DNA from: Centrapalus pauciflorus
Taxonomy: Eukaryota; Streptophyta; Magnoliopsida; Asterales; Asteraceae
Reading direction: 5' to 3'
NCBI GenBank assembly: GCA_020465985.1
Contig: JAANYP010007579.1
Span: 1-64,000, forward strand
Length of the DNA stretch: 64,000 nucleotides
How positions within the stretch are numbered: the first letter of the stretch is position 1; each line of letters begins with the position of its first letter. The position numbers were made by a program, and so were the translations under genes. This document shows, piece by piece, positions 25,625-39,017 of the stretch. The notes below the pieces were generated by a model. That model made no database searches. It saw nothing but the letters and a program-made list of their open reading frames with translations, and had not been told where the DNA came from.

Positions 25625-28600
25625 TCACGTACGATTGCACGATCTCTTGCGGCGGCCCTGTAAAATTCATAATACTTGTTAAAGGTTTATTCTTACAAGC
25701 GGGAGCTACCAGGCTTTGTATCCAAATAATATGCTTTAAAAAGGGTATGCTTACAAAAAGAATTAATGCACAGAATGGATAAAATGAAGAAAAGGAATTC
25801 ATGAAAACCATTTATGTTAACCCGATCAGTCTCAGATGTCGAATTTGATTGATTTGGTATATTACTTAATATTAACAGGTCCAATGTGGGTAAAACTGAA
25901 TTTTAGCTAAAATGGATACATTTGAATTGAAATGGGTTCAAAAGTTGACTAAAGTGCATAAACCTCCTAAAGCAGTTTATTCTACAGAATCAGTCGATGA
26001 TTTTGCAGACTTCTTTGTCATTGTCGATGCAATTTGTTATGTGGAGATACAAAAGACAGGGTGGAGGAGTCTGACATTAAGCAAGTTAAAAAGCAACAAC
26101 TTTAAAATTTTGGAGTACAAACTATGAATATGAAGATCGAGTCAGATACGGAATCAGAAACTTACAACTGCTTGTGATGCCAGAGGTAGTGTGCCGTCAT
26201 TGGTAACATCTCGGAATGTGGAGATAATCTCAGACACATCCTTTTCAAATGCCTCAATAAATTTTTCGTATTTATTCCCATTAACAAAACCAGCACAATC
26301 ATGATTCAAAAGTTCTAGATACTCGTGAATGTAGCGTTGTTGAATCTCCTTGCTGACTTCCTTCGGCAAGTCCTTTAACAATTCGTTGATCAAATGATCC
26401 TTATGTACGATAGACATACAATGTGAATCTTCTTCCTCCATCAGATCCTGCAACTCTCTCACACAGGCCGTGATCCGTGACAAAAGTCCAGGCAGTACCT
26501 CGGTCTTGATATGTGCCTTTGCTTGATCAGTCAGCATCATTCTTTGACGAGTGGACAACTGCAGCTGTATTTTAAGCTTCTTGAGGGTGGCTATGGCCTT
26601 TTCTTTTGACTGTCTTTTCTCAGCAAAAAAAAGCTTTCCCTGCTCTACTGCTGGTTGTATTTCAGTTACAAGAGCATCCGCCTCCATGGCCATCCTGGCC
26701 TGCTTCCCCCTTTCCCTGGCCTGTTTTTGCCGCATTGCTCTCGTAAGTGGTCTCTGCAATATTTAAAAGAATGTCACTCACACTCTATCCAAGATTTATC
26801 GTCATCATTCCTCACAAGACCACCTCAAATTAAATACCCTTCAAGAGGCACTACTATAAAATGTATAACATATAGAAGCAAAAAAAGGCACCAGTAATGG
26901 TAGTGGCAAGGGTGACTAGACCAATTTGGCACTTTGGCTTATACTTCCCGTGTGAATATATATTGAAAGGATACTTTAAGGGTGTATTTGTTTGGTGGGT
27001 TTTTTAGGTATGAAATTAGTTTAGGTTTCATAGATGTTTGTTTAAGAAATGATTACAAAAAATCAAACTCATTACTCATCGACATGAGTTTTCTCACTCC
27101 TCTTATTCTTTCTCCTATTTCTTTCAAACCTATACCCATACCCATTTCTAAACCCAATAACGAACCAAACGCACCAAAAAAACATGAGATTCCGTATCAA
27201 GTATGTTAATTAAGGGTGTCAACGGTTTTGCAGTTAATTAATAACAGGCTGTTGTGCCCCCCCCACACACACAAATATAGTGTGAGGTTCACGTAAAACC
27301 ATAACTATGGTAGAAACCTTAAAAACTCATGACAAAATAAATTTTTTGCATCTTTAGTTATAAATTTTGTATTTTTCATTTTTGCACCATGGTAATAAAT
27401 TTTCAATCAAATGATGCGATAAATAATTTTGCATCATGGTAATAATTTTTGAGTACATGAAACAATATTTTAACTAAGATTCAAACATTTTGTTTTGTGA
27501 CATGGGTATTTACAGTTTTATGAAAATTTTAGTTTTTACATGATCAGTTGATCACCAATATATATGTTTGTGTGCGTGTCTCTACTCATAAGCTCCTTTT
27601 GAACTTACCAGCTACCAACTCCAAGTTCCTCACCAATTTTTCTCTCAGCTTATTTTCCATAAAAAAAAAAAAGTACATCCTAAGATGCAAAGGAATGCCT
27701 AATTAAAACAAATGTAGTTCCCAAAATAACGAAACAAGTCAATTGAAAGTCATAACACCCAAAGGCAATGCAAGAGGAAAGTTTTAATAACATAAATTGA
27801 AATATATATGCACCTCAGGTAAATCCATGATGACTTCGGCGCCTAAAGAGCTATCGACGAAAAAACTTTCAACTTCTTTAGGCATCTCAAAGTCGTCGTA
27901 CATATCCTTCCTCCGGCCGGAGTGTACATATACGCTTATTAAGTTGTCGAAAGGTGAAGGATAGTCCAAAAGTAAATCCGGAAATTCAGAAATACACTGC
28001 ACAAAAACACGAGTTAGCTAGATCGAGATGCATTGTATATAGAGATTGTATACCTACCCTCTTATGAACTTGTTTCTGTATTAATAAGATTTTGGGTCAC
28101 GTAATAATAATCAGGAAATGAACAAGTTCTAGGAACTAGATGTAGGTAAAGAAACTGTTAAAGCCATGTTTATTCCACAAAAAACAATGGAAAAATGATA
28201 AGTGTTTCAAAGAAGTTGGTATTACAGACACTTAATTGTAGTGTGAGTAATAAACTAATCCCATGATCAAAGAAATTAATAAAATGATGATAAACATCAA
28301 TAAAGGTTTTTTTCAAGCATCAAATTATATTTTCTTTGCTAATTGAAATCAACATTTAATAATAACCGGTGGAGATTATGTTCTATGATTAACATCTAAA
28401 CAAGAACAATATACCATGTATTTATCAAATGCTTCATTAAAATGCATATGTTCAATTCCTAAAGGAGTATAAAACATAAGCCATATGTCTATCTATATAT
28501 ATATATCCGTCTATCTCATTCACATATATACATACATACATACATACATAATATGCATGTACGTATATATGTGTGTGTGTGTGTAGGGGCTGCCCTTTCT

Positions 28601-29397
28601 TCCATCTCAGAAATAGTTTCAAAGTTCAGATCAGGATGACAGGATGTACAAAATACCTCAACAATATCTATGTTAAGTGTCAGAAATTTGACACTTTGTA
28701 GTCCTTCTAGCATTTTAATCATCAGCGTCAGACTAGAAAGGCGAGGGGATTCGATGTTGAAAACCTCCACAGCATCACAATCGAAACTTTCGATAGCGAG
28801 TTGCTGTAAGTTGACACACTTAGAGAACAGATCAACAGGCTCATGTGAGTTATCCGCACACAACGAGATTCTACTCAGATGCATTGTTGTTAATGCTGGA
28901 AAATCCCATGGAGTTGTGGGTGTAAGGCATGGTGTATTATTATGGGTACTGAAGGTGAAATGCTTAAGGGACGCAGAGCTAAAGAGGCATTGAGGAAAAG
29001 CATACCGGCTGTGATACCGGGTTTTGTGCCGACTAATAACAGTCAGTTCTTGTACATTATGAGCAGATGCATAATTTGCTATCTTTCTTACAAAAACCTG
29101 ACTAGCTGCTCCATTAAACCTTAGTTTTACTGAAGATACTTGTATTTGATGATTGCGACGAGTGAGAACATGGTTCACGAATCTGGCAAACTTGGGTAAA
29201 GAATCGAAATTTCGACTTGAAAAATCAAGATAAGGCATCGATGTCCACAGAAGCTTCCATCTTGGAGACAGCAAACATGTTTGAACAGCAAATTTGGTAT
29301 CCATAGAAGAGAGGATTTGATGAATAATTTCATCTGGCAAGCTGCTCAACCTATCTTCAATTACCAATGATTCAGAATTATCTTGATTGAGTGCCAT
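25625..29397 (-). CDS. F-box/LRR-coiled-coil gene C with in-frame LRR deletion
   Basis: Exons 28657-29397, 27814-27996, 26166-26753 and 25625-25657, with the same splice sites as gene B. Exon 1 is 741 bp instead of 984: exactly 81 codons are gone between LSSLTL and MIKMLEGLQ, removing much of the LRR part while keeping the frame. The breakpoint shows a short ATC overlap, as expected from slippage or end joining. F-box, exon 2 and the coiled-coil exon remain open, giving about 514 residues. If expressed it could bind SKP1 but would have a shortened substrate surface. Whether it is a functional variant or a dying gene cannot be decided here. Confidence 0.78.
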
Positions 29398-29429
29398 TTT
29401 CTCAGCTATACCTTGTCAAAGATATCACC

Positions 29430-30450
29430 GGTATAAAATAATCTGCACTTGATGATGTAATATGGAAATTAACTATATGTATACCAGAATATTAAAGAAA
29501 AGATTGTTTTATACATGTTAGTCATAATGCAAACAATATATGTCAATGAAATACGGAACAAAGGTTACGGAACATCAGTAATTAATCATGCATCAGGTAG
29601 TGCTGCTTAAAGCTTGGTCTTATAATCTACCTTAAGTCCATTAAATAACATCCTCGAGTTTCTTGCCACTGCTGTAAATTCAGTTACGTTTTACGGCTTT
29701 TTGCAATCCTGATTGCTATATATTCTAGCAGCTTATAAGCGTATCTTGACCAAGATAGATTTCGATCATAACTTAAGACCATGTTTTCTTCCCTATTCTG
29801 CTTATTTATTTAAGAACCCAAAGGCATCATATATAGTTCTACTTCCTATGCCAAGTTTTCTTTTTTCTATCCAGCTGGATCCATTTTTTTACTTACCATA
29901 ACTGATAAGACCAACAAAATTGTGTATTTCGTATGAAAGATGAATCAAGTATTTCGATTCACTTACGCATATATATCACAGTATCATATATATTTATATA
30001 TACAGACTAATTAACCTAGCTGGCTAAACAATGTCAGATTGGCTATTTATGCAACTTCGATTCTTTTGATTGCAAATTAAATGATGATTACATTAAACAA
30101 TAAAGAAAGATACTCATATTATAAGTCGGTGAAATTTACATAAACTAGACAAGTGAAAAAAAAAAAAAAACAAGAAGCCAGGTGAAATTGTTAGCTTGTT
30201 TGTTGCGCTATCAATATCAAATCTATCTACACAGAATAATGATTCATATATAAGCATTTCTTAAAGAAAAAAAAATCATCAAGAACAGCTAGAGAAAGTT
30301 TGATCCGCTGATTCTAAATTGTGAAGTTATCAAGTGGGAATTGGATTAATTTATGTTCTGATGATGGAAAATGGAAAAGTAGGGAGGGTGACGTACCTTT
30401 ATTCGGTGAAGAAGAACTTACAAGCAGAATATATGTTTGCCTCAACTCTA
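29430..30450 (-). other. 5'UTR exon and intron of F-box gene C
   Basis: The leader exon ends at 30397 with donor AAAG|GTACGTC and the acceptor CAAGTGCAG lies near 29443. The intron has lost about 130 bp near 30125 compared with genes A and B. Inferred from sequence only. Confidence 0.5.
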
Positions 30451-30475
30451 ACAATGAATTGCTGGAGGCCAATGT

Positions 30476-30485
30476 CTTTATATAG
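30476..30485 (-). promoter_or_regulatory. TATA box of F-box gene C
   Basis: CTATATAAAG on the minus strand, in the same position relative to the leader donor as in genes A and B. Confidence 0.6.
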
Positions 30486-31959
30486 GCATTAAAGCGTGAA
30501 AGGTGTGAACCAAAGACAATATATATATATATATATGGATATTTTGTAAATTCGTAATAAATTCATTAAATATTATATATTAAAAAAGAAAAAAAAAACA
30601 ACTTAGTGGCGGGAAATTAATTACCTCCACAATGATTATTATTTTCTAAATTAACTTATTTTATATAAAAAAACAGATAATTCAATGTATACATTGTTGT
30701 ATTTAGATTAAACACGTTTAATGTTTAATTTAGAAATTTGAGTATGATTACACATCGACGGTGACAGGGATACGAAAATCAAACGAGCTCAAAAGATAAA
30801 ATGATATTGTTAAAAAATCCAATAAAACTAAGCTAGAACGTCGTCATGGTAGAAAATCTAACAAAGTCGATCAAAAGCATAAAATAATCTTAACGTTTAT
30901 AACACAATAAGTACATAATAAGATCATTGTAAAAGGAAAAAAAACACGTATGGTTGTTATGATTTATAAAAACAAGTCTTGAGAATTTAAACTAATTATA
31001 TTGCCATTACACAAGCATATGAGATGGTAGCTATATAACATGTTGATTAAATGCAAGGACATGATATCACGAGGTCGAAACAACGATTTATGTGATATAT
31101 GCTTGGAATTGGAAATAATGATAAATAATTAGATATTCTGAAAATCAATAACTAATAATGAATAGAAACAACAATTTGTAACTATATAAAACAAATTTTT
31201 GTTTTAAAAGATGCATACAATATTATCAATTTAGGGTTTCATTGGTTTGTTTGTATCTACAGATACATCATATATAGATGCATGCGTAAAAGAGCCGATC
31301 GAGCTCAAGCTTCTTTCGTTCATTTCGAATTTTATGTGTAAAGCTTGCTACTGGGTATATAGGCCCATAATTATGTATTAATTATATTAATTTATCATTA
31401 AGATAATATATAATTTTGAAAAATTATATATAAGATCATTTGAGCACGTTTAGTCTAGTGAGCCTAGTATTTTAAATCTTGAGTTTGATTTCATTATTAA
31501 TTAATTTAGCGGTTAAAAGCTAATTAACCTTTGGCTTGGCTCCTACACATTTAACTTTTGTTAATTTCCATTTTTTTAACTAGTTATGCTCGAGTCGTTT
31601 CTACACACATACTCTCCTATTCATATATTAGTTCATTAATCTACTAAACGTCCCAAATAAAACAACTGAGTACATATGTAAATATATGAAATGGAATAGA
31701 ATTTTGATATACCAATCAAGATGCAAATTAAGTTTAAATCAAACAGATTATTTTAAATCATGGTGCTAACAATGAAATGTCTTTGTATCGTCAATACGTT
31801 TTTTTAATAGAAAGCATCAAAGCAAAATCTTGTGTTAGCCTCACTCATCCAATAGACGATTGTAGCATTTGTCTGAGGAAAAATTCATACAACTATTAGA
31901 TAAATCCATTTTCGGGAGTTGGGGCTGCCAGCCAACACGTGCTCTACGTACGTACAGTA

Positions 31960-32706
<747 letters not shown>

Positions 32707-32712
32707 TCTACT

Positions 32713-34283
<1,571 letters not shown>

Positions 34284-35658
34284 AGATAAAAGTGGATGTA
34301 AATATTTCATTAAGTTTTTGTATAATACATTGACCCGACGATCAACCCGACTACATTGGAAAATGAAAAAGTCAAACAATTAACACCTTAAAATTGTGCC
34401 ACTTGAAAAATAAATCCTAGTTCCGTCAATGATTATAAACCATTAATACCAATCATATTTGGGGCCCCGGGCAAAAAATTAAAAGGGGCCCTGTAATTAT
34501 TCCTGTAAATATATATGTATATTTAAAATAGAAAAATTCAAGTAAAAATGATAAATTAAAAACAAAAAACTTATAATTATTATATAACATAAATTAAAAA
34601 CTTTTGCAGTTCAATAATTTTGTTTAGTCGTTAATAGACCTAAGTATATATAATATTTTTTTTTTGAGAATAAGCCCTTATGAGCAGCTGCACGTGTTAA
34701 CCTTGCTCAGGGTGGACCCTGAATACCAGGAACTTTTAATATCATCTAATACTAAAAGCTAACTATTTTTACCAAATTAATTTATAAAAACTAAAAAATA
34801 CAACTATATATTTAAAAAAACTTTAACTTCCAAAAGCTCCAGTTATTAAAGGTTACGGTTTATAACTCAATCTTGAAGTTGTAGCTCCTTGTGCCAAACG
34901 TACCCTTAATGTTACCACTGATAAATACCGTTGTAACAGTTTATTTTCTACAATTAATGATTGTTATAATATAATGCACAAAATGTGTTAAAATTTTATA
35001 AACTCTATTAAAATTATTCTCTTTATAGAAAAATAAATCAGATAAAATTTGGAAAGTTTCACACTACAAAAACAATAAGATAATAACCAATTCGAAGTGA
35101 ATCCCAATGTCGATAAATAATATAAAAATCTGAAGGTTTTAAGAAATTCCAACTTGCTATAAATTAATTTGAAAATATTTTCCAATTGATCGAGTACTGT
35201 ATTGTGCAAAACTACAGGGTTGCGATGCGTCAATTCTGTTGGATGGGCCGAACACGGAAAAATCATCGTCGAAGAATCGAGGGCTAGCAGCATTTGTTGT
35301 GATTGACATGGTTAAGAAAGTTATCGAAGCTAGGTGCCCTGGAGCAGTCTCTTGTGCAGATATTCTCAACCTTGCAGTTAGAGATGTAGTTTACTTCGTA
35401 AGATCTCATAAACTTACATGTTTGTACGTGTTGTGATGTAGAAGAAACATTTTAAGTGTACGTAACACTAATTCTTACCTGTTTTCGATGTGAAATTTAC
35501 AGTCGGGTGGACCATCATACCCAGTTTTATTGGGAAGAAGAGATGGAATGAAATCAGACGCTTCTTGGGTGGACTTACCCTCACCATCCATCTCGTGGGA
35601 ATCGGCTCTCGCCTACTTCACATCTAAAGGTTTAAATGTGCAAGACATGGGTACTCTC

Positions 35659-35988
35659 TGTTGGAAATAATGACAAAAACATAAAGTATAGGATTTATTA
35701 TGTAAATAGTTTAAGTATTGTATTGTTTATGTAACTATAGAAAGTGCAAGGACCAAAATAGCACTTAGTTAAAACCGAAAGGGTGTGTCTATTCGAAAAG
35801 ACATAACCATTCGTGAAAGGGTTCCATGAAGAGTTGCAACCTTTCGTCGCACCTTTTAGACTTGTATAAATAGGAACCTTATTCAAGATTGTAATGTGTG
35901 AATTCAGTTTGATCAATAAAAGAATATTAGTTTGATTATTTCGATCCTGTGCAAGTTTATTAGTGTTTTCGGGACCATTTTCCCAACA
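35659..35988 (+). repeat. 5' LTR of gag-only element
   Basis: 330-bp long terminal repeat with TATAAATAGG near its middle (a likely TATA box) and AATAAAAG as a possible polyadenylation signal. Confidence 0.95.
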
Positions 35989-36002
35989 TTTGGTATCAGA
36001 GC

Positions 36003-37689
36003 GCCAGGCTTTAATCAAACCATTCGGTTTTCATCATTTACCGATCAAACGAATTACACCAAAAGGTGATTCACGGAGGAATCATCATCGGTACCAAGGA
36101 CGGCAGAACAGTGAATTAGTTCTACAAACACCCGGCACCAATTCATCAAGTTTGTTCCAGATTTCAATAGGAATTGAAATCAAAAAAATTCCCAACAGAA
36201 GGCAAACCCACAGAACCGAAGGCAAAAATCAAAGCAACGATTTTTAACAGTAAACCCTATCGCATTTCATAGATATTAAGTAAACCCTAGAATTCAACAG
36301 AAGCATACTGAAATCGAAGGCAACAAGAAATCAGAGAGATAGAACCTGATTTCAGAGGCACCACCGTAGGAGAATACCCACGGGCAGAACCACCATCACA
36401 GAGCCATCACCGCAAGAAAACCCACGGACAAGGAACCACCGCCGAAGGAGAAAACCCACGGGTAGATCCACCACCGTAGAAAACCACGGGCAAAACCACC
36501 ACCGCGAAACCACCAACACAGAACCATTAACGCAGAACCATCACCGTAGAACCACCAATCGCCACCATCAAATAGAGGCAACGATTAGGGTTCTTAGTTT
36601 TCTCAAATCAGAAACAGATTACCATAGCAATAGTTCGTGTGATTTTGCCAAATCAGAGCGGTTATAGAAGAAAAACATCATCGATTCAGTAAACAGGGTT
36701 GCACCGATTCAAAGAGGGTTACATCAAGGCAGCGATTAAGAGATACACCGGTTCACAGATTAGAAGGGGCAAGCACCGTTTGAAAGAAACAACGGTTAAG
36801 GGAACAGCAAGAAGCATCGGAACGTTTCAGAGAAAACGTTTCAAAAGGGAAAAGATAAAAGGGCAGTACAACGTTTCAAGAGTGAAACGTCTCAGAAGAG
36901 AGACCAAGGCCCAAGAGGGGTTTAGCAGTCAAGAAGAAGAACCGGATAAAGTATAAACCGGACCCAAGGTTCCAGCCGGATAGCCCACAAGCAGAAAACC
37001 CAATCAAAAAAAGAAAAGGCCCAAACCCCCAAAGGTTAGGTTTTAATTACCTTGTTTTAATTTTATTTTTAGAAAATAAAATTAAATAGAAATCTTAGTT
37101 TTAATTTTATTATAACGTAACTTATAATAAAATTAGGTTTCGTGATAAAATAGATCATAACGTAACTTATAATTTATTATTGGTTTATGTTTTTATAACT
37201 TATAAAAGTTATATTAAAGTGTTTTTAAGTTTAATTTGTGTGTGAGGATTGAAGCACACAAATTTAAAGTTTTAAGTATACAAGTGTTTTAAGTTTAATT
37301 TGTGTGTGAGGATTGAAGCACATAAATTTAAAGTTTTAAGTATACAAGTGTTTTTAAGTTTAATGTGTGTGTGAGGATTGAAGCACATACAAGTGGTTTA
37401 TAAAGTGTTTTTAGTATATGTGAAGTTTAACACATATACAAGTTTTAAAGTGTTTATATGTGTAAAGTTTGACACACATACAAGTTTTAAAAGTTTTAAG
37501 CATATGCAAGGTTTGACACATATACAAGTTTATTAAGTTTAAAGTTTTATTTCAAGTTTTTAAAGTTTTAAAGTTTTTAAGGTTTTAAGATTCAAAGTAT
37601 TTACAGTTTTATAAAGTTTAAGTTTTAAAGATATTAGTGTTCAAAGTTCTAAATTCTTATAAAAGTTTAAGTTTTTTAAGAAAAATATT
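36003..37689 (+). other. Long leader of gag-only element
   Basis: About 1.7 kb between priming site and gag. The first part has Pro/His-type repeats (ACCACCG and CCCACGG, 36360-36560). A later part (37210-37400) has a roughly 70-80-bp repeat, GTGTGTGAGGATTGAAGCAC, three times. A 85-codon Arg/Lys-rich frame (36699-36956) has no known counterpart, and I do not treat it as a gene. Confidence 0.7.
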
Positions 37690-38550
37690 ATGGGAGAAAA
37701 TCCAAATGGTGATCAAAGTAATCAAGTTAAGGATCCAGGATCCTTAACCGTTTTTCAATGTCCATTATTAAATTCAACAAATTATACCATATGGTCCATT
37801 AGAATGAGAACCATACTACAAGCAAATAGTCTTTGGGATATGGTTGAACCTACCCCTCAAACTCAACCGGATGATAAAAGAGACAAGACTACGATTGCAT
37901 ATCTGTTTCAAGCTTTACCTGAAGATCTAATACTACAAGTAGCAAATTGCAAAACTGCAAAAGAAATGTGGGATACGTTGAAGATTAGAAATATCGGCAT
38001 TGATCAAGTTCAAAAGGCAAGACTACAAACCCTTAGATCAGAATTTGAAGCACTACAAATGGAGGAAGAAGAGTCTATTGATTCATTCACCACAAAATTG
38101 ACAAGTATTATATCAAGGATGACTAGCCTCGGAACAACAATTGATAACCAAACCCTTGTGCGGAAGATACTAAATTCTGTACCAGAAAAGTTTGTACAAA
38201 TTGTTGCGTCAATCGAACAATTCTCTGATCTAGACACAATGACACTGGATGAGACTATTGGAAGATTGAAAACATTTGAAGAAAGGGTGAAATTCAAGAA
38301 AAAGAAGCATGCCGAAAGTCTAGACAAGCTCTTGTTGACACACGACAACAATACTGGCCGTGAACGTCGTTACAACAGTCAAAAGCAAGGAAAACCCACG
38401 CTGAAGGATTATAATGAAGAGAAGAGATCCACAAGAGATTTCAGTAAAATAAAATGCTACAACTGCAATAAATATGGACATTATGCCTCACATTGCCGTG
38501 AAGGAACTCGAAGATTTCAAAGACTAGAAGAGACGAATTTGGTTGAATAA
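37690..38550 (+). CDS. Gag of gag-only element, with zinc knuckle
   Basis: A 286-residue intact frame. The N-terminal part (NYTIWSIRMRTILQANSLWD) fits DUF4219, the middle (ARLQTLRSEFEALQ, then TTKLTSIISRM) the UBN2/Retrotran_gag_2 family, and residues 256-269 are a CX2CX4HX4C zinc knuckle (CYNCNKYGHYASHC) for RNA binding. It is related to the gag of copia 2 (LQTLRAEFEGLHKTEAE), though the LTRs are unrelated. An intact gag in an element without pol suggests the protein itself was kept or the insertion is very young. Confidence 0.93.
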   Translation: MGENPNGDQSNQVKDPGSLTVFQCPLLNSTNYTIWSIRMRTILQANSLWDMVEPTPQTQPDDKRDKTTIAYLFQALPEDLILQVANCKTAKEMWDTLKIRNIGIDQVQKARLQTLRSEFEALQMEEEESIDSFTTKLTSIISRMTSLGTTIDNQTLVRKILNSVPEKFVQIVASIEQFSDLDTMTLDETIGRLKTFEERVKFKKKKHAESLDKLLLTHDNNTGRERRYNSQKQGKPTLKDYNEEKRSTRDFSKIKCYNCNKYGHYASHCREGTRRFQRLEETNLVE

Positions 38551-38687
38551 GATTTAGAGCCAACTCTCTTATTTGCAAGTTCAAGTTTACAAGATTTTAA
38601 AGATGATGAAGAAGTACAAGAAGAAGAAGTAATCAACACTGAGTAAGATTGCTCAAGGATTACTGTTTTTGTCATTAGGGGGGTGAA

Positions 38688-39017
38688 TGTTGGAAATAAT
38701 GACAAAAACATAAAGTATAGGATTTATTATGTAAATAGTTTAAGTATTGTATTGTTTATGTAACTATAGAAAGTGCAAGGACCAAAATAGCACTTAGTTA
38801 AAACCGAAAGGGTGTGTCTATTCGAAAAGACATAACCATTCGTGAAAGGGTTCCATGAAGAGTTGCAACCTTTCGTCGCACCTCTTAGACTTGTATAAAT
38901 AGGAACCTTATTCAAGATTGTAATGTGTGAATTCAGTTTGATCAATAAAAGAATATTAGTTTGATTATTTCGATCCTGTGCAAGTTTATTAGTGTTTTCG
39001 GGACCATTTTCCCAACA
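38688..39017 (+). repeat. 3' LTR of gag-only element
   Basis: 330-bp repeat with one visible difference from the 5' copy at 35659-35988. Confidence 0.95.

Larger units (their letters stand above)
35659..39017 (+). mobile_element. Gag-only LTR retrotransposon (TR-GAG type)
   Basis: Element of 3359 bp with 330-bp LTRs (35659-35988 and 38688-39017), ends TGTTGG and CCAACA, and target duplication CTCTC (35654-35658 and 39018-39022). I see one mismatch between the LTRs (CCTTTTAG against CCTCTTAG). The priming site TGGTATCAGAGC is at 35991-36002 and a purine tract AGGGGGG lies just before the 3' LTR. Only gag is encoded; there is no protease, integrase or RT. Such elements must borrow pol from an autonomous relative. 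Confidence 0.95.

Noticed and set aside
37217..37400. Regular repeats in the gag-only element as a CRISPR-like array
   Set aside because: The repeats are direct copies of leader sequence with no unique spacers, in a plant retroelement.
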